A DNA stretch of 5,019 bases, from NCBI GenBank assembly GCA_041862375.1, contig JBGVTE010000062.1, forward strand, positions 1 to 5,019. Reading direction: 5' to 3'. This document shows positions 1-5,000 of this stretch, piece after piece (position 1 is the stretch's first letter; each line of letters starts with the position of its first letter). The position numbers and the translations under genes are program-made. Source of the DNA: WVZL01 sp041862375 (lineage in GTDB: Bacteria > Acidobacteriota > Aminicenantia > Aminicenantales > Aminicenantaceae). A model generated the notes under the pieces. It made no database searches. It had not been told where the DNA came from and was given only the letters and a program-made list of their open reading frames with translations.

Positions 1-299
1 GAAGTAGAGTAATATCGAGGATGGTCTTCATATATAAGTAAATCATCCAAATTTTTGAAATTTATAAAAGAGCCTATAATACAAAGAGATAATACTATGA
101 TGACACATAAAAAGATTTTATTTGAAATGTGGTTTCCTGACCATATTAAAAACATAGAAATACAAGAAAGAATAACTATAACGACCCATCTGGAAAATGG
201 ACTATCTACTATTTTAAATAATATCCCGACCACCACCAGAAGCAGGATTAATATGACTGTTATCGCTATTCTATTTTCCTTGAACCAGTTTTTGAGCAT
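1..299 (-). CDS. Small multi-pass membrane protein, 3' end beyond window
   Basis: The frame starts at ATG 299-297 and stays open to the left edge, giving 99 visible residues without a stop, so the C-terminus is missing. Three hydrophobic segments are visible: about residues 11-28 (IAITVILILLLVVVGILF), 38-54 (rich in W, V, I, L) and 61-79 (IFLCVIIVLSLCIIGSFI). A polar stretch follows with N, D and Y (NLDDLLIYEDHPRYYST). The N-terminus MLKNWFKENR is basic and probably cytoplasmic. The start lies 4 nt after the stop of the 106-aa gene, and the likely ribosome binding site AAGGAG (313-318) sits inside that gene's end, a rather long 13 nt from the ATG; translational coupling may compensate. I recognise no family. 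The product is an integral membrane protein of unknown function, third in a tightly packed operon. Confidence 0.8.
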   Translation of the reverse strand, partial: MLKNWFKENRIAITVILILLLVVVGILFKIVDSPFSRWVVIVILSCISMFLIWSGNHISNKIFLCVIIVLSLCIIGSFINFKNLDDLLIYEDHPRYYST

Positions 300-303
300 A
301 ATT

Positions 304-624
304 TTAAAGAGTCTCCTTCTGTTTAGGCTTTTCAGCCCACTTAGCCCCCTCTGAGACCAGGGAGTTCCAGGCAAATCCAAAAGCAAATGCAGTACAGAAT
401 AGTTTGATAAAGGCCTCTGTTCCTGCAACTGCTCCAACAAACTCAAACTTGGGGAAGATTAGCAAGGTGGTAATTACGCCCAGAATAAACGAAGCCAGGG
501 CTGACAACCAGTATCCGTTTTTGAATTCCTTAACCTTTCCCTGCCTTAGCTTTCTCAAATATGGCACTAAGGTCCTCGCCAGGACACCCAATAAAATCCC
601 AAAAAGTTTCAGGAAAAGTTCCAT
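304..624 (-). CDS. 106-aa membrane protein, possibly holin-like
   Basis: This is a complete 106-residue protein. An amphipathic or hydrophobic N-terminal segment spans about residues 2-22 (LFLKLFGILLGVLARTLVPY), followed by a basic loop (RKLRQGKVKEFKNG). Two membrane segments lie near 39-57 (WLSALASFILGVITTLLIF) and 62-87 (Gly/Ala/Phe rich), and the tail is charged (EKPKQKETL). The ribosome binding site AAGGGGG (632-638) is 7 nt before the ATG and lies within the end of the upstream 47-aa gene, whose stop is only 1 nt from this start. Small size, two to three helices and a charged tail resemble phage holins, but holins share little sequence and no lysin or phage gene is visible, so that role is inference. 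A small membrane partner for the neighbouring membrane protein is equally possible. That the gene is real is well supported by spacing, ribosome binding site and composition. Confidence 0.85.
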   Translation of the reverse strand: MELFLKLFGILLGVLARTLVPYLRKLRQGKVKEFKNGYWLSALASFILGVITTLLIFPKFEFVGAVAGTEAFIKLFCTAFAFGFAWNSLVSEGAKWAEKPKQKETL

Positions 625-625
625 A

Positions 626-769
626 TTAATGCCCCCTTGTTTTATGTTTTTTTTCTTTCAGGTCATTCGCCCGTTTCAACTCAGTAGCCAGCTTCTCCCC
701 TACTTTCACTACCTTATCAAGCATCTTCTTGAGAGTCTCCAGTTGTTTTGGCTCAAGGGTAATCTTCAT
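626..769 (-). CDS. 47-aa charged helical protein
   Basis: ATG 767-769 is preceded by a perfect GGAGG (776-780) with a 6-nt spacer, and the frame ends at TAA 626-628 after 47 codons. The product begins MKITLEPKQLETLKKMLDKV and continues as a Lys/Glu-rich helix with regularly spaced Leu, Met and Val (L10, L13, M16/L17, V20/V21, L27, L31), ending in a basic KEKKHKTRGH tail. This suggests an amphipathic helix or short coiled coil and no membrane segment. It is the first gene of a three-gene operon, and its last codons contain the ribosome binding site for the 106-aa membrane protein. No family is recognised. A small soluble partner or regulator of the downstream membrane proteins is a guess from position only. 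The optimal ribosome binding site and tight junction argue that it is translated. Confidence 0.72.
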   Translation of the reverse strand: MKITLEPKQLETLKKMLDKVVKVGEKLATELKRANDLKEKKHKTRGH

Positions 770-828
770 CAAAAACCTCCTTGAATGTCAGAAAAGTTCA
801 GAAACCTTTTCCTCTTTTCATTTCTACC

Positions 829-842
829 TTCCACTTGTGGAA
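829..842. repeat. Inverted repeat, operator-like
   Basis: TTCCAC-TT-GTGGAA is a 14-bp inverted repeat with 6-bp arms and a 2-bp centre, ending about 60 bp upstream of the 47-aa gene start. Its size and position fit an operator for the small-protein operon, but no convincing -10/-35 pair overlaps it and no regulator gene is present in the window. The repeat is certain; the function is a guess. Confidence 0.35.
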
Positions 843-940
843 ATATGCGAATATCTCGAAATTTTCATTATCTCATATTTGACTTTGAATTTGTTAAGAA
901 ATTTCTCTACTCTTTTCTTTTTGTTGTACGGTATCAACAC

Positions 941-1017
941 GCATCCACTGGATAGTTTTTCTCCTCCAATTTCTCGGATGCCGGCTTTTCTGAAGCGTTG
1001 GCCGAGAGAAGAATTGG
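941..1017 (-). ncRNA. Candidate structured RNA leader with alternative stems
   Basis: On the minus strand, CCAATT (1012-1017) can pair with AATTGG (966-971), and TCTCGG (1002-1007) with CCGAGA (972-977), leaving a 4-nt bulge on the 5' side. Inside, GCTT and AAGC (993-996 with 984-987) close a 5-nt loop. A different pairing, GCATCC (976-981) with GGATGC (941-946), shares two bases with the TCTCGG stem and would form either a pseudoknot or an alternative fold. A GGAGGAG Shine-Dalgarno-like sequence (961-967) overlaps the 3' arm of the outer stem. A putative promoter lies just upstream. I match this to no known riboswitch or ribozyme class. All pairings were found by eye without energy calculation, so this may be chance structure. 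Confidence 0.35.
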
Positions 1018-1036
1018 TTTTTGGGTTTATATTTTG

Positions 1037-1064
1037 ATTATACAATAAAATATGATTTTTGCAA
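1037..1064 (-). promoter_or_regulatory. Putative sigma-70 promoter
   Basis: On the minus strand a perfect TATAAT (1037-1042) lies 16 nt downstream of TTGCAA (1059-1064), a 4/6 match to the -35 consensus. Transcription would begin near 1030 and run leftward through the hairpin-forming region towards the 47-aa gene. The region is AT-rich, so a chance -10 box is possible. The position between two operons is right for a promoter of the small-protein operon. Confidence 0.5.
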
Positions 1065-1078
1065 GATTTTTTGGTTCT

Positions 1079-1110
1079 AACTAGCGAAAATGTTAATTAG
1101 AAGGCTAGTT
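1079..1110. repeat. Inverted repeat AACTAGC/GCTAGTT
   Basis: AACTAGC (1079-1085) and GCTAGTT (1104-1110) form perfect 7-bp arms around an 18-bp spacer. Together with the inverted repeats at 1134-1160 and 1172-1185 this is one of three dyads in about 107 bp. No T-run follows on the minus strand, so it is not an obvious terminator for the upstream operon. Confidence 0.45.
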
Positions 1111-1133
1111 TTGGGACATAAAATTTGTGGCTT

Positions 1134-1160
1134 TGAAAGTGGGGTTATTCGGCACTTTCA
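1134..1160. repeat. Inverted repeat, 8-bp arms, after lipoprotein gene
   Basis: TGAAAGTG (1134-1141) and CACTTTCA (1153-1160) form a perfect 8-bp stem with an 11-nt loop, 10 nt past the stop of the small lipoprotein gene. Such a hairpin could stabilise the 3' end of the operon mRNA. It has no U-tract on the minus strand, so intrinsic termination is unlikely. Confidence 0.45.
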
Positions 1161-1169
1161 GAAGGCAGT

Positions 1170-1262
1170 TTACCGACTAGTCGGTGTTACAATTGAGGGA
1201 GGAGCACATCCCCATAATAAAGAACAAACAACCAAGCCCCACATAATACTCAATTTCCTCAT
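1170..1262 (-). CDS. 30-aa small lipoprotein-like peptide
   Basis: ATG 1260-1262 follows a textbook ribosome binding site AAGGAGG (1269-1275) with a 6-nt spacer, and the frame ends at TAA 1170-1172. The peptide starts MRKLSIMWGLVVCSLLWGCA and ends PPSIVTPTSR. It has a basic n-region (R2, K3), a hydrophobic core (residues 6-17) and a lipobox-like L16-W17-G18-C19, giving a 12-residue mature peptide if Cys19 is lipidated by Lgt and cleaved by signal peptidase II. Trp at -2 is unusual for a lipobox. It begins 34 nt after the stop of the 226-aa membrane protein and is probably the last gene of that operon. Tiny lipoproteins such as entericidins and bacteriocin-release peptides are known, but nothing beyond size and signal links this one to them. 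It could also be a longer lipoprotein cut short by mutation. Confidence 0.62.
   Translation of the reverse strand: MRKLSIMWGLVVCSLLWGCAPPSIVTPTSR
1172..1185. repeat. Perfect 14-bp palindrome
   Basis: ACCGACTAGTCGGT equals its own reverse complement. It covers the last codons of the small lipoprotein gene and touches its stop. As RNA it could fold into a 5-bp stem with a CUAG loop. As DNA it has the symmetry of a dimeric protein-binding or cleavage site. Its role is unknown. Confidence 0.5.
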
Positions 1263-1296
1263 TTTAAACCTCCTTAACTATTATTTTTGGGTTTTT

Positions 1297-1977
1297 CTAA
1301 TACTCTTTTTTATCAACTATAGCAAAATAATAAATAATCGCACCAATCCATTGAAGCACTACCAATAAAAAGAACCACTTAGGTTTATCCCTTTCTTTTT
1401 TAAAAGTTTCATTCCCCCAATGAAACAACATCATTGCCCAAACAAAAAGCATGATTACGGAAGTTGGTAATCCCCACGAGATTAAAACAGTATGAATAAT
1501 TGCGGGGAAATTCATGAATTTAACAGACAAATTTATTAAATAGACAATTTGACTGATAACAAATAAGATTACCCAAAGGATTATATTCCCAATTAGAAAA
1601 CGGAATATTTTTTTGTTGATTTTTACATTTATCACTAAATCATCCCTGCGACATAAAGTCTTTCCTAGTTCAAAAACAAAAATGTAATAAAACCATGACC
1701 CAATAAATATTCCAAAAAACATTAGTAAAAACCAAATTATTTTATATGCTTTTTTTTCAAACACATGAGTTCCCCAATGATAAAACATTGCACCCCAAAC
1801 CCAAAAGACGCCGACAGCACCTAACGTACCAATAATACCTAAAAGTAATCTTACCACAGGTAAATGTTCTTGCAATTTTTTAATACTTAAGCCAATATTC
1901 CCTATCTTGCCAAGGAGCAATATTCCATAACCTACTATAATACAACCTAATAAAAAGCGGATTATTCTTTTATCCAT
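1297..1977 (-). CDS. 226-aa membrane protein of two tandem modules
   Basis: This integral membrane protein has about six hydrophobic segments arranged as an internal duplication. Residues 3-101 and 122-220 align without gaps at a constant offset of 119: KRIIRFLLGCII with KKIFRFLIGNII, VFWVWGAMFYHWG with MLFVWAMMLFHWG, and W82-F83 plus Y97-Y98 with W201-F202 plus Y216-Y217. Each module reads as two helices, an HWG motif, a charged loop with lysines, and a third helix ending in a YY motif. That last helix vaguely recalls the short PLDc_N (phospholipase D nuclease N-terminal) membrane segment, but I would not assign it. The start is 1 nt after the stop of the secreted-protein gene, with AAGGAG (1985-1990) 7 nt before the ATG, so the two are co-translated. 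Function is unknown; two paired half-repeats suggest a symmetric bundle or a partner for the exported protein. Confidence 0.9.
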   Translation of the reverse strand: MDKRIIRFLLGCIIVGYGILLLGKIGNIGLSIKKLQEHLPVVRLLLGIIGTLGAVGVFWVWGAMFYHWGTHVFEKKAYKIIWFLLMFFGIFIGSWFYYIFVFELGKTLCRRDDLVINVKINKKIFRFLIGNIILWVILFVISQIVYLINLSVKFMNFPAIIHTVLISWGLPTSVIMLFVWAMMLFHWGNETFKKERDKPKWFFLLVVLQWIGAIIYYFAIVDKKEY

Positions 1978-1978
1978 T

Positions 1979-3517
1979 TTATTTCTCCTTCTCCATTTTC
2001 AAACCAAAGTCTATTAGCTCTTTCAGATTAATTCCCCCACCTAATTCCACTATACCCAATGTTGTCTCATAGCCTAATTTTCCATCAGTCTTGGATTCCA
2101 ATTTTCCCCATCCCCCTAATTTTTCTTCAGATCCAAATAATGAATAAAATGATGCATCCTTTGGTCTTGGAATTCCTTCTACTATTGGAATTTCAACTTC
2201 ACGTTTAAAGCCGAGCTTACTATCCCCAATACCAAAGAATACTCCTATATCACCCTCCATAACAGTCGAGACCTCTGAGTGTTCAAATTTTTTTGTTATT
2301 AACTCAAGACCTCCACCTACTCCTCCATTTAATCCAAAATGATCGAATTCTATCTCTAAACCCACTTTTAAACCTATCTTACCTTCAAAAATATCCGTGA
2401 ACTCCTTTCCTAAAGGTCTTTCTTGTTTTTCTACTTTTCTTTCATCGGGGTACTGTTGGAATAATTCATAAAAATGCTCACTCATTTTCAACACATTTCC
2501 AAGTATAAGATTTATAGCTTCCAACACGTTTTCGAAAAAGTCCAAATATTCTTCATATTCCACATCTTCCTTCTCTGTAACCTCTTCTTCTATCTCTTCA
2601 TCATCTTCTTTTACATAACCCAAGGCTCTGTGAATAGCCCCCTTAAAATTAATTCCAAAGGTAGGCCCCTGTATCACTTTATAAAGAGTAATATAGGTCC
2701 CCTCATGAGTACCCTGATATTCTAATAGCATATACCTTGGAGAGAAATCCTTGTATGGTCCAAAAAGAGGGAAAGAATCCCCTTCGACTACAATTGCCCC
2801 TTCTCTTTTTATTTTTTTCCCACTATGTAAACGAATATATAACATCTTTTTTTTAGTGTTAAAATGCCCGGATATATTTGACCTAATTTTCTTCGGAACA
2901 AGATCCCACCGAAAAATCACTGCTGGGTCTTTCGTTTTGACAGAATACGATACGACTTTAATATTACTATTTCCCGTAATAGATCCTGAACGCTTATCTA
3001 CTTGAAAATCAAGATCAATCTCATATTCGGCTTGCTCTTTATAAACAGGGCTTTCAATATGGATATTACCTTTAACTTGACCCATCCATCTACCAGCATA
3101 TAAAGAATCGAAATCACCTTCTTTATTTTCTATATCTTTTATGTCATCATCAAATAAAGCGTAGTAATTCGTAGTGGAGTTCATCAATGTCTTTTTTTCC
3201 AACGAATTATTTTCATTCATCGTTCTATTCATAAGTTTTTGATATTGCTTCAACATTTCTCTACCCTGTGATTCAAAATCCACTTCATTTGTTCTTATCT
3301 TTTCCATTTCCTTAATTATTTCGTGTGTATCCTCTGACATGAGGTTTTTCATCATATCTTTATATTGAGCCGGCAAATCCGATTTCTCCATTTCTTTTAT
3401 GATTTCTTCCATTTCTTCAGATGACATGATCTCCAGCTCTTCAGCCTCTATGATCATAATCTGGTTGAACAAAACAAAAATTAAAACTGTGTATACTGCT
3501 AAAATTCTTTTTAACAT
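1979..3517 (-). CDS. 512-aa secreted protein of unknown function
   Basis: The N-terminus MLKRILAVYTVLIFVLFNQI is a Sec signal peptide with likely cleavage after Ala25 (I-E-A), so the protein is exported. The mature part has recognisable zones. Residues 26-110 are helical and highly charged, with EIIKEMEK occurring exactly twice (38-45, 66-73). Residues 138-295 look beta-rich, with GRW, many alternating polar/hydrophobic stretches and GPYKDFSPRY. A very acidic linker spans 303-324. Residues 325-355 form a hydrophobic helix. Residues 373-500 are Gly-rich with alternating patterns (GKIGLKVGLEIEF, GLNGGVGGGLEL) like beta-barrel or beta-sandwich strands. No catalytic motif is recognised. The ribosome binding site is a modest AGGGGTG (3522-3528). 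The gene heads an operon with the duplicated membrane protein and small lipoprotein. It may be a periplasmic or surface protein; an outer-membrane C-terminal domain is possible but unproven. Confidence 0.92.
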   Translation of the reverse strand: MLKRILAVYTVLIFVLFNQIMIIEAEELEIMSSEEMEEIIKEMEKSDLPAQYKDMMKNLMSEDTHEIIKEMEKIRTNEVDFESQGREMLKQYQKLMNRTMNENNSLEKKTLMNSTTNYYALFDDDIKDIENKEGDFDSLYAGRWMGQVKGNIHIESPVYKEQAEYEIDLDFQVDKRSGSITGNSNIKVVSYSVKTKDPAVIFRWDLVPKKIRSNISGHFNTKKKMLYIRLHSGKKIKREGAIVVEGDSFPLFGPYKDFSPRYMLLEYQGTHEGTYITLYKVIQGPTFGINFKGAIHRALGYVKEDDEEIEEEVTEKEDVEYEEYLDFFENVLEAINLILGNVLKMSEHFYELFQQYPDERKVEKQERPLGKEFTDIFEGKIGLKVGLEIEFDHFGLNGGVGGGLELITKKFEHSEVSTVMEGDIGVFFGIGDSKLGFKREVEIPIVEGIPRPKDASFYSLFGSEEKLGGWGKLESKTDGKLGYETTLGIVELGGGINLKELIDFGLKMEKEK

Positions 3518-3542
3518 TTTTCACCCCTATTTCTGGGCTCAG

Positions 3543-3576
3543 GATTGGCTATAAAAGTAAACTTATATATCCAATC
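3543..3576. repeat. Imperfect hairpin in leader of secreted-protein gene
   Basis: GATTGG (3543-3548) and CCAATC (3571-3576) form perfect 6-bp arms, and the interior continues with TATA/TATA and AAG/CTT pairs around a 4-nt loop, broken only by single mismatches. It lies 26 bp upstream of the 512-aa gene start and downstream of the tRNA fragment. It has no T-run, so a terminator is unlikely. An operator or mRNA leader hairpin is plausible. Confidence 0.4.
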
Positions 3577-3607
3577 TCCCTTGAGGTTTTTCCCGATTAC
3601 GCTTTTT

Positions 3608-3649
3608 CGGTTTACGAAACCGTTGCTCTACCAACTGAGCTACGAGGGC
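3608..3649 (-). pseudogene. Truncated tRNA-Thr(CGU), 5' half only
   Basis: Reading the minus strand from 3649: acceptor 5' strand GCCCTCG, TA, D-arm GCTC-AGTTGGTA-GAGC, A26, then the anticodon arm ACGGT-TTCGTAA-ACCG. The anticodon is CGT (3614-3616), reading the Thr codon ACG, with T33 and purine A37 in place. Four of five anticodon-stem pairs form; the expected T at position 43 is A. After that the sequence (AAAAAGCGTAATCGGG and onward) contains no GGTTCGA-type T-arm and only a poor match to the acceptor complement CGAGGGC: TCAAGGGA gives at best 5 of 7 pairs. A normal tRNA would need about 30 more matching bases. The upstream promoter is intact. It is either a tRNA disrupted by insertion or rearrangement at the anticodon stem, or an unusual decayed copy. 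It does not look like an intron-containing tRNA, because the 3' anticodon stem is already present. Confidence 0.78.
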
Positions 3650-3659
3650 ATTTGAGTTT

Positions 3660-3688
3660 TCTATACTATATTTCAAGGTGTCTGTCAA
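3660..3688 (-). promoter_or_regulatory. tRNA promoter, TTGACA-N17-TATAGA
   Basis: On the minus strand a perfect -35 TTGACA (3683-3688) is separated by exactly 17 nt from TATAGA (3660-3665), a 4/6 match to the -10 consensus. Transcription would begin about 3653, a few bases before the first tRNA base at 3649, the arrangement expected of a tRNA gene promoter. With the 3' half of the tRNA missing, this promoter would now transcribe into the secreted-protein operon. Confidence 0.75.
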
Positions 3689-3704
3689 TAAAGCATATAG
3701 TTTT

Positions 3705-5000
3705 CTATTGGTCGGAGGGGGGATTTTTGGTGGATTTTTCTGTTAATATGTTATATGCTTCCTGGGCATTGATGACGGGAGTGCGGGATATCTTTTCTCT
3801 TTCCTGGTTTGAAGTGGAGAGATTGACTTCCAGTCCGTTCTCTTTTGCTTTTCGATAGGTCTCCTCTATTAGATTCTGAACGTGGCTATTCTCAGGGTTC
3901 TTTTCGCTTATCTTTCCGTAGAGGCGGAGGAGATTAGTTGCTTCCTGGCTATTTGTCAGAGGTAGTCTCTGGCACTCTTCGAGCGCTTCGTCTATTCTGT
4001 TTTGAATGAGTAGAGTTTCTACGAGTTCGTATCTATGTTCCGGCTTCTCCTCAGTTAATTTCCTATAGACTTCAGAAGCCTTATGGAAAATTGACTTCTC
4101 AACATACGTCCGGGCGAGTCTGGAAAGAATATCTGAAGCTAATTCCCTTCTCGCCTGCACCTCTTCAGCAAGATTGACGAACTTCTCCTTGTGGCCATTG
4201 TCAAAATAGAGTTTCAGGAGTTTGTCCTGATATTCCGGGCTTTTCTTATCTAAGTGGTTCAATTTCTCGTAGGCGCTGATGGCTCCTTCGGTGTCTTTTA
4301 GCTTCTCACAGAGTTCACCAAGAACGTTCAAATCATAGGGCTTTTCTCTAACTGCTACCATTCGTCTGAAAATATTTACTATTCTATCTTCCTGACCTAA
4401 ATCGTGGTATATTTGCGCTAATCTTTGTAGAATATCGTAATCGTCTCCTTCTAAGGAGGACTTCTTTTCGTACATCTCGGCTGCTTTTGTTAAATCTTTT
4501 GCATTCTGGTAAGAAAGCCCTGCCTCGCCAAACATTTCTGCTCTTTCATAGGCTAAGGCAGTAGTGGAATCGAAAATCTCCTCTTCCTTATAGTGATTGG
4601 CAAGCATGTTTAATAAATTCTTATTTTCTGGCAGATATCCAGAGATTCTCTGGTATGTAAGGAGTTCAGTGTATCTCTTTAAAATTCTGTTATGTCTCTT
4701 TTGATAAATTAAGACGAGAGTGAAGCTGAGAATGAGTAAAGGAAAGAGAATTAGAATTATTAATAAATTTGGGTAGCGCGGTCTGGCTTCTTCTATCTTT
4801 TCGGGGATAGGGGTTGGTGCAATTGCCTCCTCAGGGGGAGGGATTGGAGCAATTACCTTCTCAGGTATAGGGGTTGGTGGAATTGCCTTTTTAGGTACAG
4901 GGATTGGTTTAATTGCCTCTTCGGGGGGTGGGGTGGGTTCAATTACTTCTTCGGGGATAGGAGTTGGTTCAATTGGGGGGGCCTTTCTGGCTAATTCCAT
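3705..5000 (-). CDS. Membrane-anchored TPR protein with Pro-rich repeats
   Basis: The called protein has 431 residues. Residues 12-71 are six tandem 10-residue units of the pattern P-[TI]-P-x-P-[EK]-[EK]-[AVI]-[IE]-x. A transmembrane helix spans about 78-100 (LLIILILFPLLILSFTLVLI), followed by KRHNR, which by the positive-inside rule puts the C-terminal part in the cytoplasm. Residues 110-390 are helical with TPR-like hairpins (AAEMYEKK, ILQRLAQIYHDLGQ, EGAISAYEKL, ILSRLARTYVEKS, ASEVYRKLTEEKP), so a scaffold for protein interactions is likely. No catalytic domain is visible. The frame continues upstream of the ATG without a stop to the window edge (KARSLR before Met1), and only a weak AAGG lies 9 nt before the ATG. 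The protein may therefore be the C-terminal part of a longer one, for instance a signalling protein. It ends at TAG 3705-3707, before the tRNA promoter. Confidence 0.9.
   Translation of the reverse strand: MELARKAPPIEPTPIPEEVIEPTPPPEEAIKPIPVPKKAIPPTPIPEKVIAPIPPPEEAIAPTPIPEKIEEARPRYPNLLIILILFPLLILSFTLVLIYQKRHNRILKRYTELLTYQRISGYLPENKNLLNMLANHYKEEEIFDSTTALAYERAEMFGEAGLSYQNAKDLTKAAEMYEKKSSLEGDDYDILQRLAQIYHDLGQEDRIVNIFRRMVAVREKPYDLNVLGELCEKLKDTEGAISAYEKLNHLDKKSPEYQDKLLKLYFDNGHKEKFVNLAEEVQARRELASDILSRLARTYVEKSIFHKASEVYRKLTEEKPEHRYELVETLLIQNRIDEALEECQRLPLTNSQEATNLLRLYGKISEKNPENSHVQNLIEETYRKAKENGLEVNLSTSNQEREKISRTPVINAQEAYNILTEKSTKNPPSDQ
4788..4967 (-). repeat. Six tandem 30-bp repeats coding Pro-rich decapeptides
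   Basis: A 30-bp unit is repeated six times in register, most easily seen on the plus strand as AATTGCCT or AATTACCT recurring at 4821, 4851, 4881, 4911 and 4941. The units code for PTPIPEEVIE, PTPPPEEAIK, PIPVPKKAIP, PTPIPEKVIA, PIPPPEEAIA and PTPIPEKIEE. Similarity at DNA level suggests expansion by slippage or unequal recombination. The protein segment would be an extended, stiff spacer next to the membrane helix. Confidence 0.9.

Larger units (their letters stand above)
770..1169. other. Intergenic region without a confident gene
   Basis: This 400-bp spacer separates the two minus-strand operons. A minus-strand frame of 73 codons (824-1045) crosses it, but its only full-length start is a TTG that overlaps the predicted -10 box and lacks a ribosome binding site, so I do not call it as a gene. 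The spacer holds a putative promoter (1037-1064), a possible structured RNA (941-1017), and inverted repeats at 829-842, 897-906 (AGAAATTTCT), 1079-1110 and 1134-1160. No T-run terminator hairpin is evident after either operon on the minus strand. Confidence 0.6.

Noticed and set aside
55..784. Plus-strand frames at 55-354, 404-784 and 729-1037
   Set aside because: They lie opposite well-supported minus-strand genes or the spacer, lack ribosome binding sites and have antisense-like composition.
824..1045. Minus-strand 73-codon frame with a Lys-rich C-terminal half (VLIPYNKKKRVEKFLNKFK)
   Set aside because: The only full-length start is a TTG overlapping the predicted -10 box with no ribosome binding site, and the next in-frame start (GTG 938-940) is 20 nt from GGAGGAG. 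The C-terminal half looks somewhat protein-like, so homologue searches could revive it.
1134..1160. Intrinsic terminator of the middle operon
   Set aside because: The stem is good but no U-tract follows on the transcribed strand.
1090..1368. Plus-strand 92-codon frame
   Set aside because: It overlaps the minus-strand lipoprotein gene and the end of the 226-aa gene, and has no ribosome binding site. Its hydrophobic part is the antisense of AT-rich coding sequence.
2474..3005. Plus-strand frames inside the 512-aa gene
   Set aside because: They are antisense shadows of a gene with a clear signal peptide and ribosome binding site.
3614..3616. Intron-containing tRNA as explanation for the missing 3' half
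   Set aside because: Bacterial tRNA introns usually interrupt the anticodon loop; here the loop and the 3' side of the anticodon stem are continuous, so the break is after the stem.
4788..4967. CRISPR array
   Set aside because: The 30-bp units are contiguous, without spacers, and are in frame within a coding region.
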